A program made the translations under genes and the position numbers. DNA of 56,833 nt from Candidatus Enterocloster excrementipullorum (GTDB taxonomy: Bacteria; Bacillota; Clostridia; Lachnospirales; Lachnospiraceae). The first letter of the stretch is position 1. Every line of letters starts with the position of its first letter. The notes below the pieces were generated by a model that was not told the origin of the DNA, made no database searches, and saw only the letters and a program-made list of their open reading frames with translations. Shown here piece by piece: positions 48,553 to 56,752 of the stretch. The stretch spans positions 1 to 56,833 of the forward strand of contig DWWT01000004.1 of the NCBI GenBank assembly GCA_019119575.1, read 5' to 3'.

Positions 48553-50931
48553 TCAAGCCAGGTATTCACTGATGCAGTCAAACAGATCCTCTTCCAGTTC
48601 CATGGCCCTAAGCTGCCGCAGAAGCATCCCCGTATCCTCGCAGCCGCACACCTCCCGGTAAACCGCCTGCTTGGTCAGATAGGGAATCTCCGCCTGGCTT
48701 AAAAAAGCGAAAACCCCTTTTTTTCTGTCGTTGGTTCTAAGAGCCAGTCCGTCGTCAAAGAGGAAGGCCAACTCCTCCCCGGGCCCGGCCTCCACGCCCG
48801 TCACCTCCAGAACTCCCTTCTCCCCGTCATAAGCGGTTTCGCACGCCGCAGGCACGCCGTTTTTCTCAGCCCGCGCCTCGGCCTGGGTGCATCCCCAGAT
48901 TTCCACGGTGATCTGCCTCTTTTCCGGCAGCAGGGAAGCGTCTCCCTTCACCGGGTGTATGACAAGCCGCTTTTCGCTCCAGCTCCAGCTTATCTCCGTC
49001 ACCGCGCACCGCCCCTCTTCGTAGGCCATCGTCTCATTGTCGTCCTCATAGAGGGCAAAGGAGCCGTCCGCCCCGGCAAATACCCGAATCCGCAGAGAGC
49101 CGGGGTTGGAGAGGGGCGCCTTCCCATAGATTTCATCGGTCATGGGCACAACAGCCCCAGCCTTTGCGAGCACCGGCGTGGAGTAAATGTCCCGGAACAT
49201 GGTGAGCATCCTTCCGCCCCGGTATACCATCCCCGTGAAGAAATCAATCCAGACTCCCTCGGGCAGCCAAACCTTTGTCTTTCCCACATGGAGCCGCGGA
49301 TTTCCCTTTTGGGTAATGGGGGCCGCGATGAGCTCCGTTCCAAAAAGATACTCATTTTTCACCTGGTAGGCCTCCGGCGCCTCCGGGTAGGCATAATACA
49401 TAGGCTCCGCGATGGGCAGATCCTGGCTGTAAGCCCGATGGTTCATCGTATAGAGGTAGGGAAGCAGCTTATGGCGCAGCCGCAGAAATTCTCCCATGGA
49501 TGCCCGAACCTGGGGCGGAAAGCACCAGGGCTCCTTGCTGTAGAAAATATCCTTGGTGCTGTGGAGCCGGTTGATGGGTGAAAATACGCCGAACTGCACC
49601 CACCGGGCCGTCATCTCGTCATCCCGGTATCCCTGCATATGGCCGCCGATATCGTGGCTCCACCAGCCGTAGCCGATATTGGAGGCTGCGGCGGTAAAAT
49701 AGGGCTGGAAATCCAGAGAGTCCCAGGTAATATGCGTATCCCCGGAAAATCCGACCGGATAGCGGTGGGAGCCGGGCCCCGCGTACCGCGAAAACGTCAT
49801 GGGCCGCCTGCCCTCCCGGCCGCTGTCCAGGTAATGGTAATGGTTTAACATCCACAGGGGATCCAGGCCCTCCACCCGGCTGTTCGTACCCTGCTGCCAG
49901 TCAATCCACCAGAAGTCCACTCCCTGCTCTTCGTAAGGGTGGAGCACGATGTCGAAATAGGCCGCAAGAAACTTCGGGTCGGTCACGTCAAAATTTACCC
50001 CTTCCCCTGTAGCCGGGTCAATTCCCATCGCCAGGGCCATCGTTTCGTACATCTCCTCATAGGCCCGGATGCCGTCCGCCGGGTGAAGGTTTAAGGTCAC
50101 CTTCATGCCCCGGTCGTGGAGCCAGCCCATAAACCGCTCCGGATCCGGGAAAAAGTCCCGGTTCCAGGTATATCCGGTCCATCCGCTCCCGTACTTCGGA
50201 TCCACATCCACCAGATGCCAGTCCATGTCGATTACCGCAACGCTGAAGGGAATCCCCTCCTCGGCGAACCGCTCCATCAGAGCCTTGTAGCTCTCCTCCG
50301 TGTACTCGAAATAGCGGCTCCACCAGTTCCCCAGGGCAAACCGGGGGAGCATGGGGGTTTTCCCGCACAGATAGTAAAAATCCTTCAGGCACTGGCGGTA
50401 GTCATGTCCATAGCCCCAGAAATAAATATCCTTTATTCCCTTTCTCCGCGGCTCCACCCAGCCGTCACCGGTGAGGATAAGGGAGCGGCTGTCATCCAGG
50501 ACGGAAAATCCGTTCTTCGACATCAGGCCCCGCTCCAGGGGGCAGGCCCCGTTCACCCGGTCCAGGGTTCTGGCCGTCCCCCCCAGCTCCTCGAAATCTT
50601 CTCCGTAGTGCCAGATGCTGCGGTAATTGCTGATATTTCCCAGAACCTTGATGCTTAATCCCCAGGAGGTAAATTCCTTCTTGTTGTAAATCACATGAAG
50701 CCTGTCGGTAAAAATCTGCAGCTCATCTTCCGTCTCCCGCAGCGTAAAAGCCGCAGGGGCAAAATCCCTGTTTAAAACCGTCTGTGTGGCCCTGTTCTCA
50801 AAAGCCCCTTCTTCACTGTATTCCAGGCGGAGCAGGCCCGCAGTCAGCACCGTAATCCGATAGCGCTCCCCCTGTATGATATTTTCCTGCCGGGCAGCCG
50901 GCCGGCTTTCCAGCTGTCTGAATTTTTCCAT
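48553..50931 (-). CDS. GH31 family glycoside hydrolase
   Basis: A 792-residue protein from a different GH31 branch from its neighbour. Nucleophile Asp in VDFWWIDWQQG near residue 342 and acid/base Asp in GFSGDTHITWDSL near 396; DMDWHLVDVDPKYGSGWTGYTWN near 240 (in part) is typical of the DUF5110-containing branch. The C-terminal 150 residues include an accessory beta-domain (FAGADGSFALYEDD) and a short helical end. No signal peptide. Members of this branch act on alpha-1,3/1,6-glucosides or on sulfoquinovose; the sulfoquinovosidase motif is not evident to me. Fifth gene of the sugar operon. Confidence 0.88.
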   Translation of the reverse strand: MEKFRQLESRPAARQENIIQGERYRITVLTAGLLRLEYSEEGAFENRATQTVLNRDFAPAAFTLRETEDELQIFTDRLHVIYNKKEFTSWGLSIKVLGNISNYRSIWHYGEDFEELGGTARTLDRVNGACPLERGLMSKNGFSVLDDSRSLILTGDGWVEPRRKGIKDIYFWGYGHDYRQCLKDFYYLCGKTPMLPRFALGNWWSRYFEYTEESYKALMERFAEEGIPFSVAVIDMDWHLVDVDPKYGSGWTGYTWNRDFFPDPERFMGWLHDRGMKVTLNLHPADGIRAYEEMYETMALAMGIDPATGEGVNFDVTDPKFLAAYFDIVLHPYEEQGVDFWWIDWQQGTNSRVEGLDPLWMLNHYHYLDSGREGRRPMTFSRYAGPGSHRYPVGFSGDTHITWDSLDFQPYFTAAASNIGYGWWSHDIGGHMQGYRDDEMTARWVQFGVFSPINRLHSTKDIFYSKEPWCFPPQVRASMGEFLRLRHKLLPYLYTMNHRAYSQDLPIAEPMYYAYPEAPEAYQVKNEYLFGTELIAAPITQKGNPRLHVGKTKVWLPEGVWIDFFTGMVYRGGRMLTMFRDIYSTPVLAKAGAVVPMTDEIYGKAPLSNPGSLRIRVFAGADGSFALYEDDNETMAYEEGRCAVTEISWSWSEKRLVIHPVKGDASLLPEKRQITVEIWGCTQAEARAEKNGVPAACETAYDGEKGVLEVTGVEAGPGEELAFLFDDGLALRTNDRKKGVFAFLSQAEIPYLTKQAVYREVCGCEDTGMLLRQLRAMELEEDLFDCISEYLA

Positions 50932-50958
50932 AGACTGTTCCTCACTCTTTTGCCGCTT

Positions 50959-52641
50959 TTATTTGTCTGTTTCCTTCCAGCGGTAGACCGCAGCCTCATA
51001 GGGCCTAAGCGTCCGGTCCGCCATCTGGCCGTCATTTTCATAGTTGGATACGTAGAGCGCCGAGGTCTTGCCCCGCATGGGCCGCGGCAGCACAAAGGGC
51101 TGCTCCTCTCCTGTGAAATTTAACACCACCAGGAGATTGTCATCCCCCAGGCTGCGGTTGTAGACATAGAGCGCCTCGTTTTCCTTCTGATACTCGGTGA
51201 AATCCCCGTAAACCGCCGTCTCGCTCTCATGGCGCAGGCGGATCAGCTCCTTCATATACCAGAAGATGGAATCCGGATCCTCCAGGGCCTCCTTCACATT
51301 GATCTCCTTATAATTCGGGTTGACCTTCAGCCAGGGGGCGGCGGTGCTGAAGCCCGCACAGGGGGATGCATCCCACTGCATGGGGGTTCTGGCGTTGTCC
51401 CGGCCGATATACCAGATGGCCTGCATCATTTTCTCCGGATCCTCCCCGCCGTTCTCTACCCGTGCTCTCCAGGCGTTGCGGATCTGGATGTCCTGGTAGT
51501 CCTCAATGGAGTCAAAGTGAACGTTTGTCATGCCAATCTCCTCCCCCTGGTATACATAGGGAGTTCCCTGCATGGTCATGAGCATGGTGTAGAGCATCTT
51601 GGCGCTCTCTTTTCTGTATTTCGTGTCATCCCCCCAGCGGGAAACGCTCCTGGGCTGGTCGTGATTGGCCAGGTACAGGCTGTTCCAGGCCTTGCCGTCA
51701 AGCTCGGTCTGCCACTTGCTCATAACCGCCTTAAACTCGGAAAGGGGCACATGGCGCAGATTAAATTTGTCGCCGTTTATGTATTCCAGCTTCACATGCT
51801 CGAACTGAAAGACCATGCTCATCTCATGGGTGTCCAGTCCCGCATACTTCTTCGCTTCCTCGATAGTGACGCCGCTGGTCTCCCCCACGGTCATGAGCCC
51901 CGGGTGCTTTGCCATCACATTGTCATACATCTCATGGAAGAACTCATGGATTCTGGGGCCGTTCTGATAGTGCTCCGAGCCAATCTCCGCCCGGCCCGGA
52001 TCGCCGTCCGGCAGCCCCGGGCGCTTGGAATACATGCTGGCCACGTCCAGCCGAAAGCCGTCCGCCCCCTTGTCCACCCAGAAATTCATGATATCGTATA
52101 CTTCCCTGCGCACCACCGGGTTTTCCCAGTTCAAATCCGGCTGTTTTTTGGAGAACAGGTGCAGATAATACTGGTCCGTCGCCTCGTCATACTCCCAGGC
52201 GCTCCCGGAAAAATGGGAGGTCCAGTTGTTGGGCGCCTGCCCGTTCTTCCCGTCCCGCCAGATATAATAATCCCGGTAAGGATTGTCCTTGCTCTTTCGG
52301 CTCTCCACAAACCAGGGATGCTCGTCAGAACTGTGGTTCACCACCAGATCCACAATCAGGCGGATGCCCCTCTTATGCATCTCCCGCTGCATCTCGTCGA
52401 AATCTTCCATGGTGCCGAATTCTTCCATAATACCCCGGTAATCGGAGATATCGTATCCGTTGTCGTCATTGGGGGATTTGTAAAAGGGGGAGAGCCACAC
52501 AGCGTCCACTCCCAGCTCCTTTAAGTAATCCAGCTTCTGCGTGATACCCTTTAAATCTCCGATGCCATCCCCGTTGGAGTCCATAAAGCTCCTGGGATAA
52601 ATCTGATAAATAACCGCTTCCTTCCACCAGCATTTGTTCAT
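50959..52641 (-). CDS. GH13 alpha-glucosidase (oligo-1,6-glucosidase type)
   Basis: A 560-residue enzyme of GH13 subfamily 31. Opening WWKEAVIYQIYPRSFMDSNGDGIGDL (in part) with the subfamily Ca-binding DSNGDGIGD; nucleophile Asp in ADGFRLDVAS near residue 198; acid/base Glu in TVGETSGV near 253; third Asp in ANHDQPRSVSRWG near 325. The residue after the GE pair is Thr-Ser rather than the longer-chain pattern; both alpha-1,4- and alpha-1,6-specific enzymes are found in this group. Cytoplasmic. Lies 34 bases after the second permease gene; the ATG follows AAAGGAG by ten bases. Releases glucose from imported isomalto- or malto-oligosaccharides. Confidence 0.93.
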   Translation of the reverse strand: MNKCWWKEAVIYQIYPRSFMDSNGDGIGDLKGITQKLDYLKELGVDAVWLSPFYKSPNDDNGYDISDYRGIMEEFGTMEDFDEMQREMHKRGIRLIVDLVVNHSSDEHPWFVESRKSKDNPYRDYYIWRDGKNGQAPNNWTSHFSGSAWEYDEATDQYYLHLFSKKQPDLNWENPVVRREVYDIMNFWVDKGADGFRLDVASMYSKRPGLPDGDPGRAEIGSEHYQNGPRIHEFFHEMYDNVMAKHPGLMTVGETSGVTIEEAKKYAGLDTHEMSMVFQFEHVKLEYINGDKFNLRHVPLSEFKAVMSKWQTELDGKAWNSLYLANHDQPRSVSRWGDDTKYRKESAKMLYTMLMTMQGTPYVYQGEEIGMTNVHFDSIEDYQDIQIRNAWRARVENGGEDPEKMMQAIWYIGRDNARTPMQWDASPCAGFSTAAPWLKVNPNYKEINVKEALEDPDSIFWYMKELIRLRHESETAVYGDFTEYQKENEALYVYNRSLGDDNLLVVLNFTGEEQPFVLPRPMRGKTSALYVSNYENDGQMADRTLRPYEAAVYRWKETDK

Positions 52642-52674
52642 AGCGGCTGTTCTCCTTTCCGTCTTGTTTTTTGT

Positions 52675-53511
52675 TTACTCCTTCACCGCGCCGTGGGAAA
52701 TGCCCGCCACAATCTGTTTCTGGAACACAAGCACCATGATCAGCGTGGGAATAATCACCACGATGGCGGCCGCCGTGATCTGTCCCCAGAAAATCGTGTA
52801 CTCATCCCGCAGATAGCTGATGCGCACCGGCACAGACTGCATGGACTCCGCAATATTCAGCGTACAGGACAGCAGATACTCGTTCCATGCGGCGATAAAG
52901 GTGATAATCGCGGTGGCGAACACGCCAGGCGCCGCGATGGGGAAGATAATTTTCCACAGAATGCCCCAGTAGTTGCAGCCGTCAATCTTGGCCGCCTCCT
53001 CCAGGGACAGGGGCACCTGCTTGAAGTGGGTCACCATAATCCACACCGCGCTCGGCAGGGTGATGGTGCAGTAGGCCAGGGAAATATTGTAGGTGTTCAG
53101 CCAGCCCAGGTCGTAAAACATATTGAAAATCGGTCCGATCACGATCATCTGCGGAAACATGGAGATGGAGAGGATCAGGCCCATCAGCAGGCTCTTGCCT
53201 TTAAAACGGAACCGGGCAATAATGAAGGCGGACATGGAGGCCACGATCACCACGTAAATGGTTGTGGTGGCCGCAGTGATAAAGCTGTTCTTAACCGCCG
53301 TCAGAATGTGCTTGTCGAAAATAACCGTGATGTAGTTTTCCAAGGTCGGATTATTTGCAATGATATTATAAGCTCCGTTTCCGTGAATCTCCACCTCAGG
53401 CTTAAAAGAGGTGATGAGAATCCAGAGAAAGGGGAAGATGGAGGCGAACAAAAACACCACCACAAAGCACGCGCAGACAATCCGAAACGCCTTTGACTGA
53501 TTCATTGACAT
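52675..53511 (-). CDS. ABC sugar transporter permease (MalG type)
   Basis: A 278-residue permease of the CUT1 carbohydrate class with six membrane helices. The EAA loop that docks to the ATPase reads LEEAAKIDGCNYWGILWKIIFP near residue 165 (in part). Ends in GISHGAVKE, standard for MalG. Partner of the permease at 53527 and the binding protein at 54824. No ATPase gene is present in the operon, so a shared MsmX/MalK-type ATPase from elsewhere must drive it. Confidence 0.93.
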   Translation of the reverse strand: MSMNQSKAFRIVCACFVVVFLFASIFPFLWILITSFKPEVEIHGNGAYNIIANNPTLENYITVIFDKHILTAVKNSFITAATTTIYVVIVASMSAFIIARFRFKGKSLLMGLILSISMFPQMIVIGPIFNMFYDLGWLNTYNISLAYCTITLPSAVWIMVTHFKQVPLSLEEAAKIDGCNYWGILWKIIFPIAAPGVFATAIITFIAAWNEYLLSCTLNIAESMQSVPVRISYLRDEYTIFWGQITAAAIVVIIPTLIMVLVFQKQIVAGISHGAVKE

Positions 53512-53526
53512 AAGATTCCCCTCCCT

Positions 53527-54750
53527 TTAATCATTGTTGATCAGCTCCGCGCCCAGCACCTTGACGTAGATGGTCGCAATGATGGCTACGCAGACAAACA
53601 TGCCCACAACCACCGTAGAGCCGTATCCGTAGTTGTTCTGGCCGAAAATCAGCTTGTATGCATAGACGGAAAGCGTCTCCGTTCCGTTTCCGGGACCGCC
53701 TCCGGTCAGCACTGAGATCAAATCGTAGACGCGGAAGGCATCCAGGGTTCTGAACAGCAGGGCTACCAGGATGCTCGGCTTCATAAGGGGCAGTGTGATA
53801 GAAAAGAACGCCCGCACCGGGGAAGCGCCGTCGATGGCCGCGCTCTCGTACAGCCCCTGGTCAATGGTCTGCAGTCCGGCCATGAGAAGAAGGGCCATGT
53901 AGGGGGTCGTCTTCCACACATCCGCCAGAATCGCAGACGCCATGGCGCCCTGGGCGGTCAGCAGCATATCCGCCTGGCTTCCGATGATTCCCACCATAGA
54001 AAAAATCTTAGATACCACGCCGTAGCTTCCGTCGTACAGATAGCTCCAGATCAGGGCGGACACCGCCGTGGGAATCGCCCAGGGAATCAGGGCAATGGTG
54101 CGGATGATGCCGATGCCGCGCATGGCCTTTGACATAATCAGCGCCAGCCCCATGCCTAGGACAAATTCAATGGACACAGAGGCAACCGTAAACAGCACGG
54201 TGTGGAGCAGCGCCGCCCCGAAACGGCCGTCAGAAAACAGGTGCTGATAATTGGAGGTTCCTATGTAATTGCTCTGAACCACACAGCCCGCCAGGTCCTG
54301 GAGAATGGTGGCCATATTTTCCTTGTTATAAAACTGGACATCCGGATATTTATCGTAGATTGCCTGGCTCTGGGCCGTAATCTCCTCTATAAAGGTGACA
54401 ATCTCCTTCCTCTCTTCACCGGTCATGTCCCGGGTTTCCGTCTCCCCCTCGTATTTTTCCAGCATGCCGTTCACCCGCTCCTGGATCGCGGTGAAGGCCA
54501 GCTGATCCTCCTCCTCCACCAGGGTGATGTCCGCGCTGATAAAATAGTTCACGTACTCACAGTCTTCCACAAACAGCGGCCCGTTCAGCTTCTCGCTGAT
54601 ATAAAAGCTGTTATAGCGCTGGTCGTTCGTCCGGTAATCAAAAAATGTATACATGATGGATGTGATGACCGGATAAATCGAAAACACCGCCATAAAGCAA
54701 AGCAGCGGTATGATAAATACAAACTGCTTAAAGCTCATCCTCTTGATCAT
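53527..54750 (-). CDS. ABC sugar transporter permease (MalF type) with a large extracellular insert
   Basis: A 407-residue CUT1 permease. First helix at about 9-30 (FVFIIPLLCFMAVFSIYPVI), then about 130 mostly charged residues (FFDYRTNDQRYNSF ... EEEDQLAFTAIQERVNGMLEKYEGE, in part) before the core of five further helices. The EAA loop reads ESAAIDGASPVRAFF near residue 298. Typical CUT1 MalF-type permeases in Firmicutes are about 290-310 residues; the extra segment lies outside the membrane between helices 1 and 2. Its position recalls the P2 domain of E. coli MalF, which touches the binding protein, though the sequence is not alike. ATG 54750 is chosen over an upstream frame (AGGAGGGGAAG). 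Confidence 0.9.
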   Translation of the reverse strand: MIKRMSFKQFVFIIPLLCFMAVFSIYPVITSIMYTFFDYRTNDQRYNSFYISEKLNGPLFVEDCEYVNYFISADITLVEEEDQLAFTAIQERVNGMLEKYEGETETRDMTGEERKEIVTFIEEITAQSQAIYDKYPDVQFYNKENMATILQDLAGCVVQSNYIGTSNYQHLFSDGRFGAALLHTVLFTVASVSIEFVLGMGLALIMSKAMRGIGIIRTIALIPWAIPTAVSALIWSYLYDGSYGVVSKIFSMVGIIGSQADMLLTAQGAMASAILADVWKTTPYMALLLMAGLQTIDQGLYESAAIDGASPVRAFFSITLPLMKPSILVALLFRTLDAFRVYDLISVLTGGGPGNGTETLSVYAYKLIFGQNNYGYGSTVVVGMFVCVAIIATIYVKVLGAELINND

Positions 54751-54786
54751 TTCTTCCCCTCCTTGCGTATGCCTCCCGAATTGAAA

Positions 54787-54813
54787 GAAGGCGGCGTCCG
54801 GGACGCCGCCTTC
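54787..54813 (-). terminator. Intercistronic hairpin between binding protein and permease genes
   Basis: A perfect 12-bp stem (GAAGGCGGCGTC / GACGCCGCCTTC) with a 3-base loop, followed by TTTCAATTC. Such hairpins protect the upstream mRNA and partly end transcription, raising binding-protein levels above permease levels. Confidence 0.75.
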
Positions 54814-54823
54814 CGCCAGCTTG

Positions 54824-56152
54824 TTACTTATACTCCTCCAGCAGGCTTTCCACCTCTGCCACCGTGCCGGCGAGGTCGCCTTCATTGGAAAGGTACTTGT
54901 GGATGCTGATCTGAAGCGCATCCGTCAGCTCACTGTACTTGCTGGAACTGGGCCTGGGAATGGTGTTCTCAAGAGCCTTTATAAAGCCGGGCTTGGAGAG
55001 CAGCTCATTGCCTGCCAGTATCTCCTCATTATCTACCAGAGCATTGTATCCGGGAACGTATCCGCCGGTGCTGCAGAAGGGAATCTGGCCGTCGGTAGCC
55101 GCATACTTTAAGAATTCCCAGGCAGCTTCCTTGTTCTCGCTGTATGTATTGATCGCCAGCAGCCATCCGCCGATGCAGGAGCCGCCGGGCAGGGGAGCGA
55201 TGTCAACCTGGTCCTTGGATACGGTGGTCTCATCGGTCAGAACGCCCCAGGTCCCCGGCCAGCCGCGGGAGAATACGGTCTCGCCGTTGGCCAGCGCGTT
55301 GTTGCAGTCCGCCTCACGGTAAACCAGGATGTCCTGCGGTGTGTAGTCCGCGTCGGTAGCTGTCTTGAACAGCTCCAGACCATGCTCAATATCCGTAAAG
55401 TTGCTGGTCCACTCATTCACATTGCAGATCAATCCCTCGTACTGGGCCGCCTGGATGGCAAGTCCCACAGAAGTGCCGCCCTGTCCCGCATAGGTCTCGG
55501 ACATAGCCAGCAGGTCCTCAAAGGTGTAGTCGCCGCTCACCAGCTTGGCCGCATCCTCCTCGGAGACGATGTCGCTGCGGAAGAACAGGCTTCCGAAATC
55601 GGGATACAGCGGAATCGCATAGGTCTTCGCGCTGTAGGTGCCCGCCGCGATGGAGCCGCTGTTAAAATCCGCAACCGTCAGGCCCGCATCCATCATATAG
55701 GGGTCGAGTGCCTCCAGATATCCGGCGCCCGCCATGTCACCGGCCCAGATGGTGTCGATGCAGACCACATCGTACTCGGAGCTGCCCGCGCCAAAAGCCG
55801 TGTTCAGCTGGGTTCTCACATCGCCGGAGTCCTTGGGTGCAATCACCCACTCAACCGTGATTTCATCCTGGGAGTTGTTGAATGCGTCCACCAGCGCCTG
55901 CGGCGCGCCGTTTCCGCCGTCCTGCTTATAGAACTTAATCACCGTTCTGCCGTCCGCGGACGCTTCCGCACCGCCTGCTTCCTCCGAAGCTTCCGCCTCT
56001 GTCTCCTCCGCTTCCCCGGCCGCCGTGGTCTCCTCTGCCGCCTCAGAGGCCTGAGCCGCGGTGGTTGCCGCCGCTTCCTCGCTTCCGCTGCAGGCCGCCA
56101 GTGCTGCCGCTGATGCCACTGCCATCGCCATTACCGCAAACCGTTTTTTCAT
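54824..56152 (-). CDS. Extracellular sugar-binding lipoprotein (ABC transporter)
   Basis: A 442-residue solute-binding protein of the CUT1 class. Signal peptide with lipobox ALAAC (Cys21), then an Ala/Glu/Thr-rich linker to about residue 68, and the binding fold from TVIKFYKQDGG onward, with the family region YDVVCIDTIWAGDMAGAGYLEAL (in part) near 130 and ENKEAAWEFLKY near 345. The acidic linker keeps the domain clear of the membrane. First gene of the operon. Ligand probably a malto- or isomalto-oligosaccharide, inferred from the three glucosidases downstream. GAAAGGAG upstream of ATG 56152. Confidence 0.92.
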   Translation of the reverse strand: MKKRFAVMAMAVASAAALAACSGSEEAAATTAAQASEAAEETTAAGEAEETEAEASEEAGGAEASADGRTVIKFYKQDGGNGAPQALVDAFNNSQDEITVEWVIAPKDSGDVRTQLNTAFGAGSSEYDVVCIDTIWAGDMAGAGYLEALDPYMMDAGLTVADFNSGSIAAGTYSAKTYAIPLYPDFGSLFFRSDIVSEEDAAKLVSGDYTFEDLLAMSETYAGQGGTSVGLAIQAAQYEGLICNVNEWTSNFTDIEHGLELFKTATDADYTPQDILVYREADCNNALANGETVFSRGWPGTWGVLTDETTVSKDQVDIAPLPGGSCIGGWLLAINTYSENKEAAWEFLKYAATDGQIPFCSTGGYVPGYNALVDNEEILAGNELLSKPGFIKALENTIPRPSSSKYSELTDALQISIHKYLSNEGDLAGTVAEVESLLEEYK

Positions 56153-56205
56153 AATCCTCTTGCTCCTTTCGTTGTTTTATACAATTTTTCCGATATATTT
56201 TTGTT

Positions 56206-56223
56206 ACCTTTTGCGCATAAGGT
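56206..56223. promoter_or_regulatory. Palindromic operator downstream of the sugar-operon promoter
   Basis: ACCTTTTGCGCATAAGGT, an 18-bp palindrome (16 of 18) centred on GCGC. It lies about 8-25 bases past the predicted start, a road-block position. The central CG and length suit a LacI-family repressor; no such gene is in the window. Confidence 0.55.
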
Positions 56224-56237
56224 TTTGTTGTGACTTA

Positions 56238-56266
56238 ATAATAGCACATCTATTCATATATTTCAA
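56238..56266 (-). promoter_or_regulatory. Promoter of the alpha-glucoside operon
   Basis: TTGAAA (56261-56266, minus strand), 17-base spacer, TATTAT (56238-56243). Confidence 0.7.
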
Positions 56267-56422
56267 TAGTATTTTGCACTTTTTTAAAATTTTTATGTGC
56301 TTTTTATGTTTCTTTCGTTTATTTTTGGCTTCCGGCCAAAAAATCCATCTTCTCTCCTTTCTGTTTTTCTATGTTTTTCTCTCTTGATCTCCGGACTTTT
56401 CTGTTCAATTTGTCTATTTTTA

Positions 56423-56440
56423 AACTTTAACGCATAAGTT
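56423..56440. promoter_or_regulatory. Second copy of the sugar-operon operator
   Basis: AACTTTAACGCATAAGTT agrees with the 56206-56223 site at 14 of 18 positions, and its outer arms (AACTT/AAGTT) are again self-complementary. It lies about 160 bases upstream of the -35 box, 217 bases from the first copy. Confidence 0.4.
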
Positions 56441-56448
56441 TGTCGATA

Positions 56449-56482
56449 AGAAAAATGAGATGCCGCTGGTTGACGACATCTC
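56449..56482 (-). terminator. Terminator-like hairpin in the 56.3-56.5 kb gap
   Basis: GAGATG (56457-56462) pairs with CATCTC (56477-56482), and ATTTTTCTTATC follows on the minus strand. No minus-strand gene precedes it within the window, so what it ends is unclear. The AT-rich stretch 56270-56420 shows nothing else. Confidence 0.45.
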
Positions 56483-56542
56483 AAAAAGAAATGCAAACCG
56501 GATCCTTTTTACTTCTGTCTGTTACCGGTTTATATATACCCT

Positions 56543-56572
56543 TTGACTTTCTCTCCCTCCCTGTGCTATGAT
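56543..56572 (+). promoter_or_regulatory. Distal promoter upstream of the right-edge Rpn gene
   Basis: TTGACT (56543-56548), 18-base spacer, TATGAT (56567-56572). The 180 bases to the next gene then hold small hairpins (ACCGGA...TCCGGT; GCCTG...CAGGC; CGCGG...CCGCG). Confidence 0.5.
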
Positions 56573-56705
56573 ACACCCTATCACCGGAGCATTCGCTTCC
56601 GGTTTCCGCCTGCATTACAGGCATTCGTGGTCTTTTCGTTTCGGAGCCCTTTCGCATACAGGGCGCGGTTTCCCCGCGTCTTTCAGCCGGATCGCTTCCA
56701 CCCCC

Positions 56706-56734
56706 TTACAAATTCATTCAAAATGTAGTAAAAT
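56706..56734 (+). promoter_or_regulatory. Proximal promoter of the right-edge Rpn gene
   Basis: TTACAA (56706-56711), 17-base spacer, TAAAAT (56729-56734), then GAAAGGAG. The block GTAAAAT-R-AAAGGAGAAAC is shared with the other Rpn gene at 44781. Confidence 0.6.
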
Positions 56735-56752
56735 GAAAGGAGAAACGCACTT

